This document shows positions 23,150-36,944 of a DNA stretch of 64,000 bases, piece by piece. The stretch spans positions 91,916-155,915 of the forward strand of contig QKYT01000090.1 in NCBI GenBank assembly GCA_003550305.1. The letters are read 5' to 3'. The notes under the pieces were generated by a model. It was given only the letters and a program-made list of their open reading frames with translations. It made no database searches and was not told the origin of the DNA. The DNA is from Glomus cerebriforme (lineage: Eukaryota > Glomeromycota > Glomeromycetes > Glomerales > Glomeraceae). The number at the start of each line of letters is the position of its first letter. Positions within the stretch are counted from its first letter, which is position 1. Made by a program: the position numbers and the translations under genes.

Positions 23150-25199
23150 ATGGATAAATTTGTTGAAAATTTGATTAAAATGAAGTCTATAATAAGAGAA
23201 TCAGGAAAACGAAGTTTAGGTACCCTTCAAAAACTGGAAAATTTATTAATCGAACGTGGTTATGCTAATATTAATACTGATCTTGTAAAATTAAACGATT
23301 TCCTAAAAAATGTTCAAAAAATTGAAAACAATGATGAAGTTGTTACTGAAACTAGTCTTGTGAACTCAAATGATATCCTAAAAAATGTTCAAGAAATAGA
23401 AGCGTGTGCAAAAATCGCTCAGAAAATGAGAAATCAGATTGAAAATTATATAAAATTTGAAAACAACCTTGACTCCACCATTCAATCCTATCCAGATATA
23501 AAGAATTATTCGGAAAACAATATTTATAAAGACGAAGTTTCAAAATTCATGACGAACTTAAATGATGATTTTCGATTTTACAATAATCATATTATTACTT
23601 TTGATTATGATCTATTTGTAAAAACTAGAAAATATTATGGCTTGTGCCCTGAATGTAATCAACCAAATATGCATAAAAATTGGTGCAACGAATGTTATTC
23701 CAAAAAATTCCAACAAGATTTTGGTAATTGGACAAGTGGAAATGAACATATAGATAAGTTTATTCAAGAATCACAATTAAATGCAAGTTTTTTTGAAACT
23801 CTTGAATGGGTTCCTTATAATCGATTAAGGAATATTCAATTCTTAGCTCAAGGTGGTTTTAGCACAATTTATAAAGCAATTTGGTTAGATGGACGGATAA
23901 AACAATTGGATTACGAGGAACAAGATTGGAAACGTGATGTTTATAATCTGGATGAACAAAAATATAAAGATACAAATAATCCTAATATTAAAAATCCTCT
24001 TCAAAGTAGTGAAAAATATGGATATGAAGTGGTACTTAAATGTTTAAATGATTCATCAAATATTAATGATGATTTCTTTAATGAGGTAAGCAGCTAAATT
24101 TGATAAATAATATTAACGTAATTTCTTATAATAATTATAATTTTAATTTTTAAACTACAGTGGAAGTCACATTTACAATGTCAGCATAAAGCATGGTCAA
24201 ATTATACTTTTCTAATTCCGCTATTTGGAATAACACAGGATCCAGATACATTAAATTATATGATTGTAATGTATATTGCACCTCATGGTAGTTTAAGAAA
24301 TAATTTAAAGATGTTAAAATATAATCCAAATAATAGATTTTATAGTTTATATCATATTTCACAACAGCTTAAATCTATTCATAAATTAAATTTAATTCAT
24401 GGAGATTTTCATAGCGGTAATATACTTTATAATGATTACGAATTTCCAATGATTAGTGATCTTGGATTATGTGGACCAGCTCGATTTATTGCAAAGAATG
24501 ATGTACATGGAGTTCTTCCCTATATAGCACCAGAGGTTTTACGTGGTAAATCATATACAAGAGCTGCTGATATATATAGTTTTGGAATTATTATGTGGGA
24601 GATGACATCAGGAATTCCAGCATTTCATAATATTTCTCATGATTTTCAACTTTCTTTAGATATTTGTAAGGGTATTAGACCAGAAATTATAGAAGGAACA
24701 ATGCCTGAATATGTTGAATTAATGAAAAGATGTTGGGATAATGATCCTGAAAAAAGACCACGTGTTTATGAATTAGAAGAAATTTTTTTTGAATGGATTA
24801 AATGCTATCCGATTGAAGATGGAAAAAAGAGAATATCTGTTCCTGGTAATTAAATTCATTCATTTATTTTATTAAATATATTTATTATTTATTGATTAAT
24901 TTATTTAATTTTATAGAAGATGAACCAGAATTTATATATCATCCAAAATCTTGTTACACAAGCAGAAAAATTAATTATTCAAATAAATTGAATGGAATTT
25001 TAGATGGATTAAGTGACATAATTGTAATTATGAGTGATAATGACGGTAATAACAACGGTTATGACTATGAAACAATGATGAGTGAAGATTTAGGTATGTA
25101 TATTTTTTTTAAAATATATTGTATAATGCGTGTTTCAAAATCTATTTCTAAATTTATCTTTTAATTATAAAATTAGAACATTGTGCGATTAAAAATTAA
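23150..25199 (+). CDS. Tyrosine-kinase-like protein kinase with long N-terminal region
   Basis: Exons 23150-24085, 24161-24845, 24917-25093 and 25177-25199; introns are GT..AG with matching phases; 606 aa. The N-terminal 150 residues are helical and contain a 75-bp internal duplication (LKNVQKIE and LKNVQEIE). Then come C-x2-C and WC-x2-C (from about residue 165), NWTSGN, IQESQLNA and LEWVPYNRLRN. Kinase features: AQGGFSTIYKAIW, Lys in VVLK, catalytic loop HGDFHSGN (HRD Arg replaced by Gly), SDLGLCGPA, IAPEVLRGKSYT, DIYSFGIIMWE. The tail has HPKSCYTSR. The last exon encodes only EHCAIKN; its counterpart in the paralog at 56499 encodes ENCMIND, which supports the model. It is probably an active non-RD-type kinase in signalling; target unknown. 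Confidence 0.88.
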
Positions 25200-27807
25200 A
25201 TATGAGTTAACAAATTTAAATAAATATTTTTTACCTATTATCAAGCAAATAATATTACAGAAAATTAAAGTGAGAAGAATTAAATTAATGTATTTTTTTG
25301 CTATACTGTAGTATAAAATATTAAAAATAAAATCTTACTATCCACGTTTGGTGTAACGCAGTATTATAGCACATTATTCATAATGTGCGAATTCATAAAA
25401 GTTTTCGTTTTTTTTTTTGGTCTTTGACAATTGAAAAATGAAAAATTTATATAATTAAAGAAAAAAAACTAAATTTTATTATAATACTCTTAAATATATA
25501 CAATATTTTTCTGATATTAAGCACCTCTTTAGCCCGTATTATACCAATTTTGACCGACATTATATGGTGCTCAATTCCTAACACGTGACATTCTTCGGTT
25601 TGATATTGTGTCGCTATTTGTCCTACAAGTATTTAATTAATGGCCAAAGAAGGTGAGAACGTCATTTTTGATTCTTAAAGGTCCTTTTATCATGTGACAA
25701 ATAATAACTGTCATAACCAATAAATTTCGCGGTTCAATAATTCTGTAGGACAAATTGTTTGATAGACGAAAGTTTTATCATACATTCGATGAATTCATTC
25801 ATTTTTTATATTTTTATATAGAAAAGAGTAAGAATTTCAAATTTGTTTTTAATAGATAGACCATTAATGGGTATATTAAAACATTATAGGAAATTTTAAA
25901 ATACTAATAGTAACATATGATATGTACAGTACATAAATTAATTTTATCAATAATAAATAAATAATATAAAATGATGTAAGAAATTAAATAAATAATAGAA
26001 CATATTTTGATAAAGAATCAAATAAATAAAAATACAGTATATTTTATATTAATAAAAAAAAATTATTTATTTAAATTTTTTGAGAGTAATATTATTAATC
26101 ATAAAAAAAAAGAGAGATTTTCTCTTCATAATAAATAAATAAATAAATAAAGTAAGTGTACAATAAAATTATTATAATGTGATAACAGGTTATTTTTTTT
26201 TAAAATTGACTAGATTACATTTTGACAGCGAAAGAAAATCTGAAGATTAAAAAATAATGCGTCTCTGCGCATTAGCAGATAAGATGACATCATCGATCAC
26301 GAACAGATTTTTAAGGTTTAGACTTTTTGTTTAAAAAGTTAATTGATAAAGATGATCTATTTATTATATCCTTTTATTGAAAAGAAAAGAGAAATGAAAT
26401 CAAGTTTTCTTTCCTGATTTTTTTTTTTCGCGTATAAAATAATAATTTAACTTTATTATATAGATTCTTTGGATTTAATAGAAGATTATTGTTGCTTTTA
26501 AAGTTCATAAACCTTATTCCTGTTTAAATTCTTGCTGCTGTCAATTATTACGCTATAAAAATTGAAGTAGAAGAAAATTACAAATTATTTCGAGTACCGT
26601 ATCACCCATTGTTCTTATTGTTTCCAACCAAATATGGTTTAGCGATTAATGTTCAGATCACATGTTTTCAATGGCGCAGTTATTTAAGGACATTTTAATT
26701 AAAAATTTCCAAATTAATGTGTTCATTATCGGAAAATTTTTATAACTACAATCAATTAAAAGAAACCTTTGAACTTAATAACTTAATGAAATTAATTTTT
26801 CAAATAATATTTTTCTCGTTCGTCAATATGTAAAGAAAAAGTTAAAAAAAAAAAATAATTTTTCTACGTAAAATAACGGCGGAATTCCCGTTGAAAGTTA
26901 TGATTCTAAATCGTTAATTTCTAAAAAAAGTTAGTGAAAAAATTAGTTATCGCAATTGATAATAGGGGATATCCGGAACTTTTGATAAGGAAGTTGTAAC
27001 AAACACTCGGACAATTTTACAAGGGTCGATCATCCAGATTTTAACCTGTTCTATAGGAGCACGAAAGGTCACATTTCATACTCATTTCATAGATTGATAA
27101 TCAACAAATAAATAAACCGTAAGATACTGCATGTATTGTATAACAAAATTTTGAATTCGCTAAACAAAGAAACTTCTAATGACATTAGTAATACTTTTAT
27201 TTAACTTTACACAAACAAAATTTTTTATCAATTCTTTCTTATCATTCAAGAAAAGAAATTTCATAATCTTTACCTTTGAAAGGGAATAAAAGTATTGATA
27301 AGATTAAAGTTTATTGTTATTGTTGTTGATACTAAAAAAGAATACCTCAGCCGTAACTTCTTAAAACATATTTTGTATCATCTAATTAAGGTTAATTCTT
27401 GAATGTAAATGTAACCTTCTTATCTCCTGCGACAAGAATTTTTAAAAACAAATTCGTTAGAAAAAAAATTATCAAGTCTGCTTTTTTTTTGGTCTCGGAT
27501 GCTTTTCGGTCATCTCCCTCGGGAATCGCTTTTATAAACAGTTTCCGAGTCGTCGATCTTTAACGCGCATGATAGACTAATATGGTTAATGTGATTTAAT
27601 TTTGCCGAATTCACACTATTTTCATGCGCATGACGTGACATGTTTTGTACCATTGAAATAATGTATGAAAATTAAATGATCTTTGCGAGCGACTCTCATC
27701 TTTCTTCTACAAAGTTTAAATTCAAAGAATAAGATAATCTGAATAATCTGAACTTTTTGGTTCAAAGATTTTGATGGTTTAAAAATGAAAAAAAGTAGAG
27801 AACTTAT

Positions 27808-27827
27808 TTATCTCTTATCTCTTATCT
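27808..27827 (-). promoter_or_regulatory. Cluster of three GATA sites
   Basis: Three consecutive 7-bp units TTATCTC/TTATCTC/TTATCT give one GATAAA and two GATAAG on the minus strand, about 0.9 kb upstream of the urea transporter ATG. HGATAR is the site of AreA/NIT2-type nitrogen regulators in fungi. Use as a regulator here is inference; such sites also arise by chance in A/T-rich DNA. Confidence 0.3.
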
Positions 27828-28546
27828 TTGACTAATAATAAACCAGAAAAAGGGAAGAAATTTTATCAAATTGAACAATAAAAATAGATTTTTATTTTTT
27901 TTTGTTTAAAAAAAAAAGCAAATTTTGGAATTCAATTGGATCGACACTAAACCGGTTTAAATCAATAGATAAGGAAAAATTAAACTTAATTAAACTTTAT
28001 TGTAATATACAGACCGCAGAAATTGTTACATAAAAATCCAGAATATAGTGATTGTTAATATGAATTATCACGTTTCTATCACCAGTATCAAACCATCTAT
28101 TATTATTAAGACTGTATGTGATCTTAGATTTGACCAGGTTATCTCAAGTGATTTCCATTGATAGAAAATTTTCAAATATTACACAAATAAAATAAAGCTT
28201 GTGCATGGATTCCAGATCAAGTAACCTCCTAAAATATTTGACTCTGTGAAAAGATATAAAAAAAAAATATTATTTTTAAAGTTTTACACATTATTTATCA
28301 TTTATAGAATGATCATATCCCTTTTAAGTTCTTTGTCCATATAAAAAAAAAGATTTTGGAAATTAATTATTCAGATCCAAAAATCCTATGATTTCAATTA
28401 GATGTACAACGTTAAATTTATTTTATTTTATTTTATTTTTTTTTATAAGGAAATCTTGATTTTAGATTATTTTTCCTCGGTTGACATTTTATTCTTGTAT
28501 ATTTAAAAAAATGGGTTCATCTAGATTTTCTAAAAAAGTCACTGTG

Positions 28547-28554
28547 TATAAATA
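28547..28554 (+). promoter_or_regulatory. TATA-like box of the urea transporter gene
   Basis: TATAAATA lies 196 bases before the transporter ATG, followed by a pyrimidine-rich stretch (TTTTTTTCCTTCACC) that could include the start of transcription. Confidence 0.35.
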
Positions 28555-28749
28555 CACGGTAAAATTCAACCAAGGATGTTTTTTTCCTTCACCAGTTTTC
28601 TTTCCATTGCAAAAAAAAAAAAAAGACAATTAGTCTAGAGAAAACGACCCCTTTTTAATGATATCATAAATTTTTAAAGAATTTCATTTTTCTTTACTCT
28701 TGTAAATAATAATTAATTTTATAAAATAATTTTTTTTTAATTATACAAA

Positions 28750-31441
28750 ATGGCCGAACCTCCTTTATCTCAAGGAATTGGTTGGGGAATCGGTAAAATT
28801 ATATGATATTTTTTATCTGAAATTATAATTTTATTATTTTATTTTAATTAATATCTTAATTCTAATCTTTTAATTCCTTTGTGTAGTTATGGGATTTGGT
28901 GCATTCTTTGCTATTGTAATGTCACTTTTAACGTTGGCTCAAAAACGATATCTTCAAGAATATCAAACTTCCGAAATGTTTATGACAGCTCACCGTTCCG
29001 TGAAAACTGGTCTTGTGGCGTCTGCTGTGGTCTCTTCCTGGACTTGGGCTGCTACGCTTTTACAATCTTCTTCTGTTGCATATAAATATGGTGTATCTGG
29101 GTAAGTAAAATTAATTCTATTCAATCGTACGTTCTATCTAATTTGTTAATCTTTTTAATGTGTAATTTTTTTTTCCAGACCCTTCTGGTATGCTTCTGGT
29201 GCTACCATTCAGGTAATTATTGTGCCGTTTCAAATATTTTGTTGGTTCATTCTAACGCCACTACTCACATCGTTTTTTTTCCTGTGAATACAGGTTTTGC
29301 TTTTTGCTATTCTTGCTGTTGAAGTTAAACGAAAAGCTCCAAATGCACATACTTTTCTTGAAATTATTAATGCCCGTTATGGAAAAGGAACTCATATTGT
29401 CTTTTTAATTTTTGGGTTACTCACCAACAGTAAGTAATCAAATAGATATATGTATATGATCAATTATTTTTAATGAAAATTATATTTTTACGATAAATAT
29501 ATTTCCTTATTTATTTTTAGTTATTGTAACTGCTATGTTATTACTCGGTGGTTCAGCTGTCGTAAATGCACTTACTGGTGTCAATATTATTGCATGTTCC
29601 TTTTTACTTCCGCTTGGTGTATTGGTTTATACATTATTTGGTGGTCTAAAAGCAACATTCTTGACAGATTACGTACATACTAGTGTTATTTTTATTATCA
29701 TTCTTTCATTCTTATTCACGGTTTACGGTTCATCTCCTGTCATTGGATCTCCTGGAAAAATGTATGATTTGTTAGTTGATGCTGCAACAAAAAATCCTGT
29801 ACCAGATAATGAACAAGGTTCATATGTAACAATGGCATCTTTGCAAGGTTTAATTTTCGGTATCATCAACATTGTTGGTAATTTCGGAACTGTATTTGTG
29901 GATAATGCTTATTGGCAACGTGCTATTGCTGCTCGTCCTTCTTCCACTGTAAAGGCTTATTTAATTGGTGGTTTAGCTTGGTTTTCAATTCCATTCACCT
30001 TGGCTACAACTATGGGTATTGCTGGAGTCGCACTCGTTGGAGCTGGTGCATTAAAGCCTCCTCCTACTGCTGAAGAGGTTTCTGCTGGTTTGGTACTTCC
30101 AATGGCTGCAACTGCTCTTTTAGGTAAAGCAGGTGCCTTTGCTGTCTTGGTCTTAGTTTTCATGGCTGTCACGTATGTATTAATAATTAAAAAATTAAAA
30201 AGATAATCAATGTTTCTAATTATTAATAAATAAATATTTTTATATACTGTTGAAAATTTTATAGATCTGCTTCTTCAGCTGAACTTATTGCTGTATCATC
30301 AATTTATACTTATGATATCTACCGTACATATATTCACGCCGGTGTAAGTATTAAGTAATTTCACATCACGTAAATTAATTTAATTTTTTTCCTGGATTTT
30401 TATCTGAATTGTTTTCTTTTATTACATTTTAGGCTCTTGGAAAAAATGTTATTCGACAATCGCATGCATCTGTTATTGCTTTCGGTATTATTATGGGTGG
30501 TTTGGCCACTATATTACATTTCATCGGTGTTGATTTAGGATATATGTATTTGCTTATGGGAATTATTTCATCACCCGCCGTTATTCCTGTTGCATATACT
30601 ATCACATGGAAAAAACAAACTGCTTTTGCTGCTGTCTCTGCTGCTATACTAGGTCTTGTTTGTGGTCTTACAGCATGGCTTGTTACTGCAAAAAAATTAG
30701 ATGGTGAAATTACGCTCTTATCAACTGGTGGAAATTATCCTATGTTGGCTGGTAATCTGTAAGTTATTATTTAAAATATTTGCAATATATGTATATATAT
30801 TAAAAAAATGAAATTCAAAATATAAATACATTTTTTTTTTTATAGTACATCTTTAATCATCTCAGGATTAGTTTCAACAATATTGTCATTGATTCACCCA
30901 GCAGATTTTGATTTTGAAATAACAAGACAAAAATTAGAAATTTTAACAGACGATGAAGTAGTTGAAAATGCTACATTTGAAGATCCAGCTGAAAGAGATC
31001 CTGAAAGATTGAGAAAAGCTTTCAATTTTGCTGTAATTAGTTCTGTCATATTAACGATCATATTAATTATAATTTGGCCATTACCAATGTATGGTACAAG
31101 ATATGTTTTTTCAAAACCATTCTTCACATTTTGGGTAGCAATTTCTATGATTTGGGCAATTTGTGCTACAATTTCTTGTACGATTTATCCCGTAAGTAAA
31201 AAAAAGAATCATTTTATTTACACTTTTTAAAAATGTTAAATATTTTAAGAGAGAGATTTGTTAAAATGATAATTTTTCTTTTGAATTTTTTTTTTAGATT
31301 GCTGAATCGCGAAGAAGTATTGGTGGTGTCATTAATGGTATATTTAAAGATCTTAGAGGAGAAAAAATTACCTTTGAAAAAAGGGAGACCGATCATGATA
31401 AAGGTGCAGCAGAACATCAAATAGTTGAAGATAAAGCATAA
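28750..31441 (+). CDS. DUR3: Urea active transporter, DUR3 type
   Basis: Nine exons: 28750-28792, 28887-29100, 29179-29212, 29294-29429, 29521-30172, 30265-30343, 30433-30758, 30846-31191 and 31298-31441. All borders are GT..AG and phases agree; 657 aa, close to the size of fungal DUR3. It belongs to the solute:sodium symporter superfamily and would import urea (and perhaps polyamines) at the plasma membrane, driven by an ion gradient. Evidence: N-terminal [115 protein letters not shown] and TYDIYRTYI. All are characteristic of the DUR3 subfamily, with about 15 hydrophobic segments. The C-terminal tail is charged. Codon use is less A/T-extreme than in the kinases, as expected for a conserved housekeeping gene. 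Confidence 0.97.
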
Positions 31442-31606
31442 AAAAAAATGATTAAATAAATTATTAGATGATAATGATTTTATTTATCTATTATTGCATT
31501 ATTTTAAGGAAAAAAATTAATGAATTTTCACTTCACATCAAACATTTTTGAATGAATTGATATAAATTTTGAATCTATTTTTTTATTGAATTTTTTTGGG
31601 AGGGAC

Positions 31607-31644
<38 letters not shown>

Positions 31645-32929
31645 GAAAAAAGAATGTTATGTATTTATTTGTATTTATAATCTCTTTATTTGTATTATTT
31701 TTTTTTTATTATTTTTTTTTTAATAAAGAATTGAAAAATAAAATTTTATTATTATTATTTTCTTATTAAATAATGTGTACGTTCTGTGGAATCTTTTTTG
31801 GATCCTTTTAAAATTTTTTTTTTTTTAATTGTTACTTACTAATTTGTGAAATTAAGAATATTTATTATAGATCGAAATGAATTGTTATATATTTCTTGTA
31901 GAAATTGATTCTGGTTGTATGAATATTTTTAATTTTATTCACCAATTAAAGAATTACCGCCAAATACAGTAAATACACTAATACAGTACATACGAAACGA
32001 AAAAAAAAGACATTCTCAGTACTTTTAACAAAAGCTCCAGAATTGATTTTTTAATATTTCGACCTGAAACAAATAACGAAAAGAATCCTCCCCAATTAAA
32101 TATCTTTAGACAAATTTATTTCAGTTTCTTAATATGATTTAACATTTGATTTGAAATTCGATAAATATTATAAATATTATTCAAATTAAAAGATCAGCTT
32201 CTAATCATTTTCTTTTTTAAAAAAAGTCTTACAGAATTAAATTGAACATCTGATTATTACCGCGGTTATTTTAAAAAAAAATTTTTATTTTATTTTAAAT
32301 TTTGTACGTGATAATTCTTGATTTTCACTTTCATTTGTATATTAGAAAACATCAACAAACACCAATCATATCGATCAACTCTGATCGGGAATTTTAATTA
32401 ATTTATCTCCCTAATTTTGTTTCTCCTTTTTTTTCATTTCCATTATTATACAAAACTTATTATGAGTTTCATTATAAAATTCATTCTTTCATTTTATTTC
32501 AAATATAATATTATAGTATTATAATTTCTCATATGAATTTAACAATAAAATAAAATGGAAGTTGGTAATATAATTAATGAAGAAAAAAATTTTGTTTAAT
32601 ATGTCGAATTAAATCGAATTGATTTGATTGGTGTAAAAAATGATAATTTTAAATAAATTTATGGAGATTTTCTAAAGCGGAAATAATATACAGTAAATGA
32701 TTATATACTTAAAGAATTATTATGAAAAATTCGGGTATTGCGTCATTTTTATAGGACTTGTTGCCATTAAACATTAATATGTAATTAAGTGATATTGGAT
32801 CTTTAGATATTCCATAAAGACGAGAAATATTTCGATAAACCTATCTTTTATACTTAAAGAGCAACTATATTTGAATTTATATACTATAAAGAAAATGCTC
32901 AGAGAATTATTCCTCAACGAAATGGTTTG
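31442..32929. other. Spacer
   Basis: 1.5 kb. The beginning is the likely 3' UTR of the transporter, with long A and T runs (31610-31650). No gene is seen. Confidence 0.4.
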
Positions 32930-33136
32930 GTGTGGCTTTTTCAACTGCTAAAACTCAATTAATATAGCATTAGAAACTGGAAGTGATATTGAATTAGTGA
33001 AGCTATTAAAAGATTTTATTTTAAATAAGCAAAGGAACCGTGATGATGATTGCATCGAATTAGAAGACAATACAGACATTACAGACATGGAAAGTAATAA
33101 AATAAAAGAAGACTTACATGATATTTATAATCATTA
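32930..33136 (+). pseudogene. Relic resembling C-terminal region of a MULE-type transposase
   Basis: The plus frame reads NIALETGSDIELVKLLKDFI followed by a charged stretch ending DLHDIYNH and a stop, preceded by STAKTQ in a shifted frame. The pattern (AxxxALxxxxxxELxxLLxDFI) is like the helix before the zinc knuckle in the MULE transposase at 53097 (KKAIDLALATNSYE..LIGMCQDFL). It is a short, frameshifted fragment. Confidence 0.4.
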
Positions 33137-33290
33137 AAATTTTCAAAAAATTTTAACATAATTTTTATATCATATTTATTTTTATCTCAATTATAAATAT
33201 TTCCACTAATCCAAGTAGCATTATTATATCTCAAAAATTTTTCATTAATAATAAATTTATTATATGGTATCCATTCAATTAATTCTTAAA
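33105..33290 (-). pseudogene. Kinase N-lobe relic
   Basis: On the minus strand the sequence reads ELIEWIPYNKF, then further on TWISGNIYN, a stop, and IKIMLKFFENFND. LEWIPYN(R/K) is the segment just before the glycine loop in all five kinase loci here, and the later part matches the VALK strand region. The glycine loop itself is lost. The tail overlaps the preceding plus-strand relic, so one of the two boundaries is approximate. Confidence 0.45.
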
Positions 33291-35964
33291 ATATTTTTTC
33301 CATGAACGAAAAATATTCTTCTTCATAGTCACATGATTATGTCATGTGACTCTAATATAGACTTCAATCTGGTTGACTGTAAGTGAAAATATCTAAATCT
33401 GTAGTTATTGAAAAATTTTTCTTCCATCCTTATAAATTATCAGTGTTCATATATTTACTTTAAATTATTTAACTCTTATTCATCATGACTCATGAGGCGC
33501 ATCAATTATACAAATTGATCGATGTGAAAGTGTGACTGTAAAAAAAAACATTACAGTAAAAAGACAATTTTTTTCCACACAATGTTTCATCTACATGAAA
33601 AACGCGACTAAAATTGTCAAAAAAAAAATATGTAAATGTTAATTTACTATTAATAATATTAATAACTTTTCTTTGGTTTAAATTCATTAATGAAACTCTT
33701 TTTATTATTAAAACTATTACGTTTTGGTACAATGGGTTTTTTTACCTGCCGATTAATCAAATTTATACTAATTAGCCGTGCCGTCGACGTAAATTTTCGC
33801 AATAAACAAGAATGATGACTTATTGTTTTTTTTTAACTTTTCCTCTCATGATAAGACCTGCCTACTATAATTTTCGAAAATGTTCTATTTAAATTTTTTT
33901 TTTCTAGGTTGAAAATTTCAAAGTTATAAATTGCTAATGAAATTCTTAGGGAAATAATGTAAATTGACTATACCTAATTTTTTTATTATTGTCAGGATTT
34001 AACAAAGTGAAATTCAATGAATGTATGGTCATAATCATTCACTATTAAATTATTTTAATTCTTTTTATAATGAATTCTTTATTCAAATTGCCTTCATTAC
34101 ATATGGATTTGTCTTCATCATTTTGTAAATACTTTATATGTCATTATAACAAAGAAGTGAATAATATGTATAGACGCATTACACAATAATTTCGAACAAT
34201 TCGAAATTACTTCAATGGACGAAACGTTTGTAAATTTATCTTTGGGAATAATATACAGTAGCTTAATTTGAACTTTAACTACTATATAATGCTTCGTACA
34301 ATTTTAAGTCAAAATCACGTGAGTAATACCTAAATAATCTTTTCAACTGCTGTAAATTTGATTATATGTCATTACCTAAAAGGAATCGACATATCAGTTC
34401 ATGTTAATGTGTTAAAATTATTTCTCAGCTTTTAAGTACTGTTCAATATAAAAAATTTCTATAATTTGTATTTATAATTATAGATCGGATATTGCGTCAT
34501 TTAAGCCCAAATGCTATGGTGGCTGTGGCAGCCGTGATGGTTGATTGGAATTGCAACATTAAATATAAATAGATAAAAAAAAAAAAAAAAATTTTGTTGA
34601 TCTAGCCATCATCCCCTTTTTTCTTTCCTATATCTGTTATTCAATAAAATTTGATTATATTACATTCAATTCAAATATCTAAAGAAAATGCAAAATTTTA
34701 CGATCCTTTGGAATCTTTCTTTCCTTTTAAATCTATTTACTAAATCAAAATTATTTTGTTGATTGATTATATTCATCAATAAAAATAAAATTTAAGCATT
34801 TTATTCATATAAAATAATTTTCTTTCTTGACCAAATTTATTATTATAAAAACTTTATCTTTATAATACTCTCCCCCTTCTCAGAAGAATGTTTGTATTTA
34901 CAATGTGTAATTAAATTTTATATTATCATTGCTTTTTCTATGGTCCATGAAATCCTCTACTTAATTTGGGCACATTAGAAAGGCCACATCTAAACTTACA
35001 CATTCATCCATGCTTACAGGCATGTCTTTGGTATATTATCCATTTAAAATATTTTATTATTATGTGATAAAAACTTAATACATTAATATATTTCACAAAA
35101 ACATTTATCCAAAAGGAGAAATAATTAGATATAGTTAATTCATACAAATTGGATCGCAGCCGGACTTTTGGATCTTAAAATCATTTAATATTGATTATAA
35201 TTTTTATATCATAGTGCCGAAAAGCAAAGTAAAGCATGTGCTTGGCATCGACGTGAGAAGGGTACGAATTTGGATTAAAGCCAAATCTTATGACTATTGT
35301 GAAAAATACACATGGCCGTGAATGTGAGATTATGTATCTTGAATGTTCATGCATAATGATAACTAGTAGTGATGAAAGAAAGGTAAAAGAAGACGAAATC
35401 AAATTATTTAGAGTGTAACACTAGGATGGACTATGCTCATGCAGGCTGTGATTTATCAACGGAATTTGGAATAATTGGTATTAAATACATTATATAAACT
35501 TTCCACATATATATACTTTAATTACATGCCTAGAGAGTCAATATTATTGTACCCTGACACATAGTTTAAGAGAAACACATTGTTTTGTCTTATTAAAAAG
35601 AAGGACTAGTAATGGACTTATAATCCAAAGACCAAAATAGAAATATGAATTATAGGAATAATAATGACAAAAACTATCAATTTCTTTAGTTGCTGTGACT
35701 TACTAAGCAGTTCTTGAAGAAGAAGAAATGGTATATTTCTAAAATACTAAATAACACATCTGTTTATACTAAAGTTATATATATGAAGATAGTAATTCTA
35801 ACTTTCCATTACCTGTTATTGTGTTGCAAGTATGGACAGTGGACAAACAGAAGATAACAGATATCATGTTTGCAATGAATATTTTATGATTCACAAATAT
35901 CAAAATCAAGAGCAAATATTTGCTTATGTTCAAAAAATTAAAAAATTAAGATAGTTATGGTTCT
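33291..35964. other. Spacer
   Basis: 2.7 kb of A/T-rich sequence. Around 35200-35400 the sequence is less A/T-rich and may be decayed coding DNA (CAWHRREKG in one frame), but I could not assign it. Confidence 0.35.
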
Positions 35965-36194
35965 TTACAATTTGTAAAAGTAATCTGGAATCAAAAGATG
36001 AAGTCCTTTTATTAGGAAATAATTGGTTAAGAAAGGTACATGCAAATATTGATTGGAAAAATGAGCAACTCTCAATAAACCATAAAGGACATACTGTTAC
36101 TATTCCTGTTACTTTTACCAAACATCCTATAGAACATTACTCTGAAAGTGAAACTGATAAAATGAACTATTATATAACAAATTTTTATGGTTAA
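35965..36194 (+). pseudogene. LTR-retrotransposon (Ty3-like) protease-region relic
   Basis: The frame reads ESKDEVLLLGNNWLRKVHAN, then IDWKNEQLSINHKGHTVTIP. The LGNxWLR..A.IDW..... pattern is that found just after the aspartic protease flap in Ty3/Gypsy polyproteins. The protease active site and RT are absent, so this is a fragment only. Confidence 0.5.
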
Positions 36195-36944
36195 GATCAA
36201 GCTTTTCACTATCATTGTTGCAAGCAGTTTCTGATTTTGATATTACCAGTACACAATTAGGCTTAATAATTGATAGTACTAAACAAAAAAGAGATGGAAT
36301 GGATATGTGATATTATTTTTGGAAATTTAGATTATTCAATTGTATTTTTAATAATATTTGAAAAAATATTTATATTCTAATCTTAAAGAACAGAATACAC
36401 TTTTTTTTTATTAAAGAAGGCAAAACATTCTCAAGTTGATGAATCTGGAGAAGTATCTGATAACAAAAACAAAAGGAAATATATCTTTATAAACATAGTT
36501 ATTCTTATATAAATATGAATAAAATCAACTTTCTAATTTACTTTTATTTATACAAGTTATACAATCAGCACCCTTCCACTTGAAATATTTATAACCTTAG
36601 ATAAGCTTAAAATTTCATTAGAAAAGTTGATATGATTTAATAAAAAAGCTAATGAAAAATTGTTAGAATTTATATGAATATCAGAACTTTATGATTAAAA
36701 CTTAAACACACTCTCTTTCTTTCCATGTTGCTTTAGAAAGCCACAGCAAGCAGCTATAGATTCAATACAAAATAATTTAGATATAGAAAATTTTAATGTC
36801 AGAAATTTATTTAAACAATTTAATAGATCCTTTATTTTATCAAAATAATAATGTTAAAGCAGCAGAATTTATTGCTTATTATGAAATTATTGAATGCCAT
36901 AATGAAAACCTTGAAATGATGAAAAAGGCTTCAATACTATAAAT

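Larger units (their letters stand above)
25200..28749. other. Long spacer upstream of urea transporter
   Basis: 3.5 kb, A/T-rich, without recognised exons. It contains several GATAAG/CTTATC sites (26278, 26984, 27296, 27814, 27821, 27968) and a TATA-like site at 28547, listed separately. A 12-bp inverted repeat (ATTTGTCCTACA near 25616 with its complement near 25744) is the only other structure noticed. Confidence 0.4.

Noticed and set aside
27808..27973. Firm assignment of nitrogen-regulator binding
   Set aside because: GATAA motifs are frequent by chance at this base composition; reported only as a low-confidence site.
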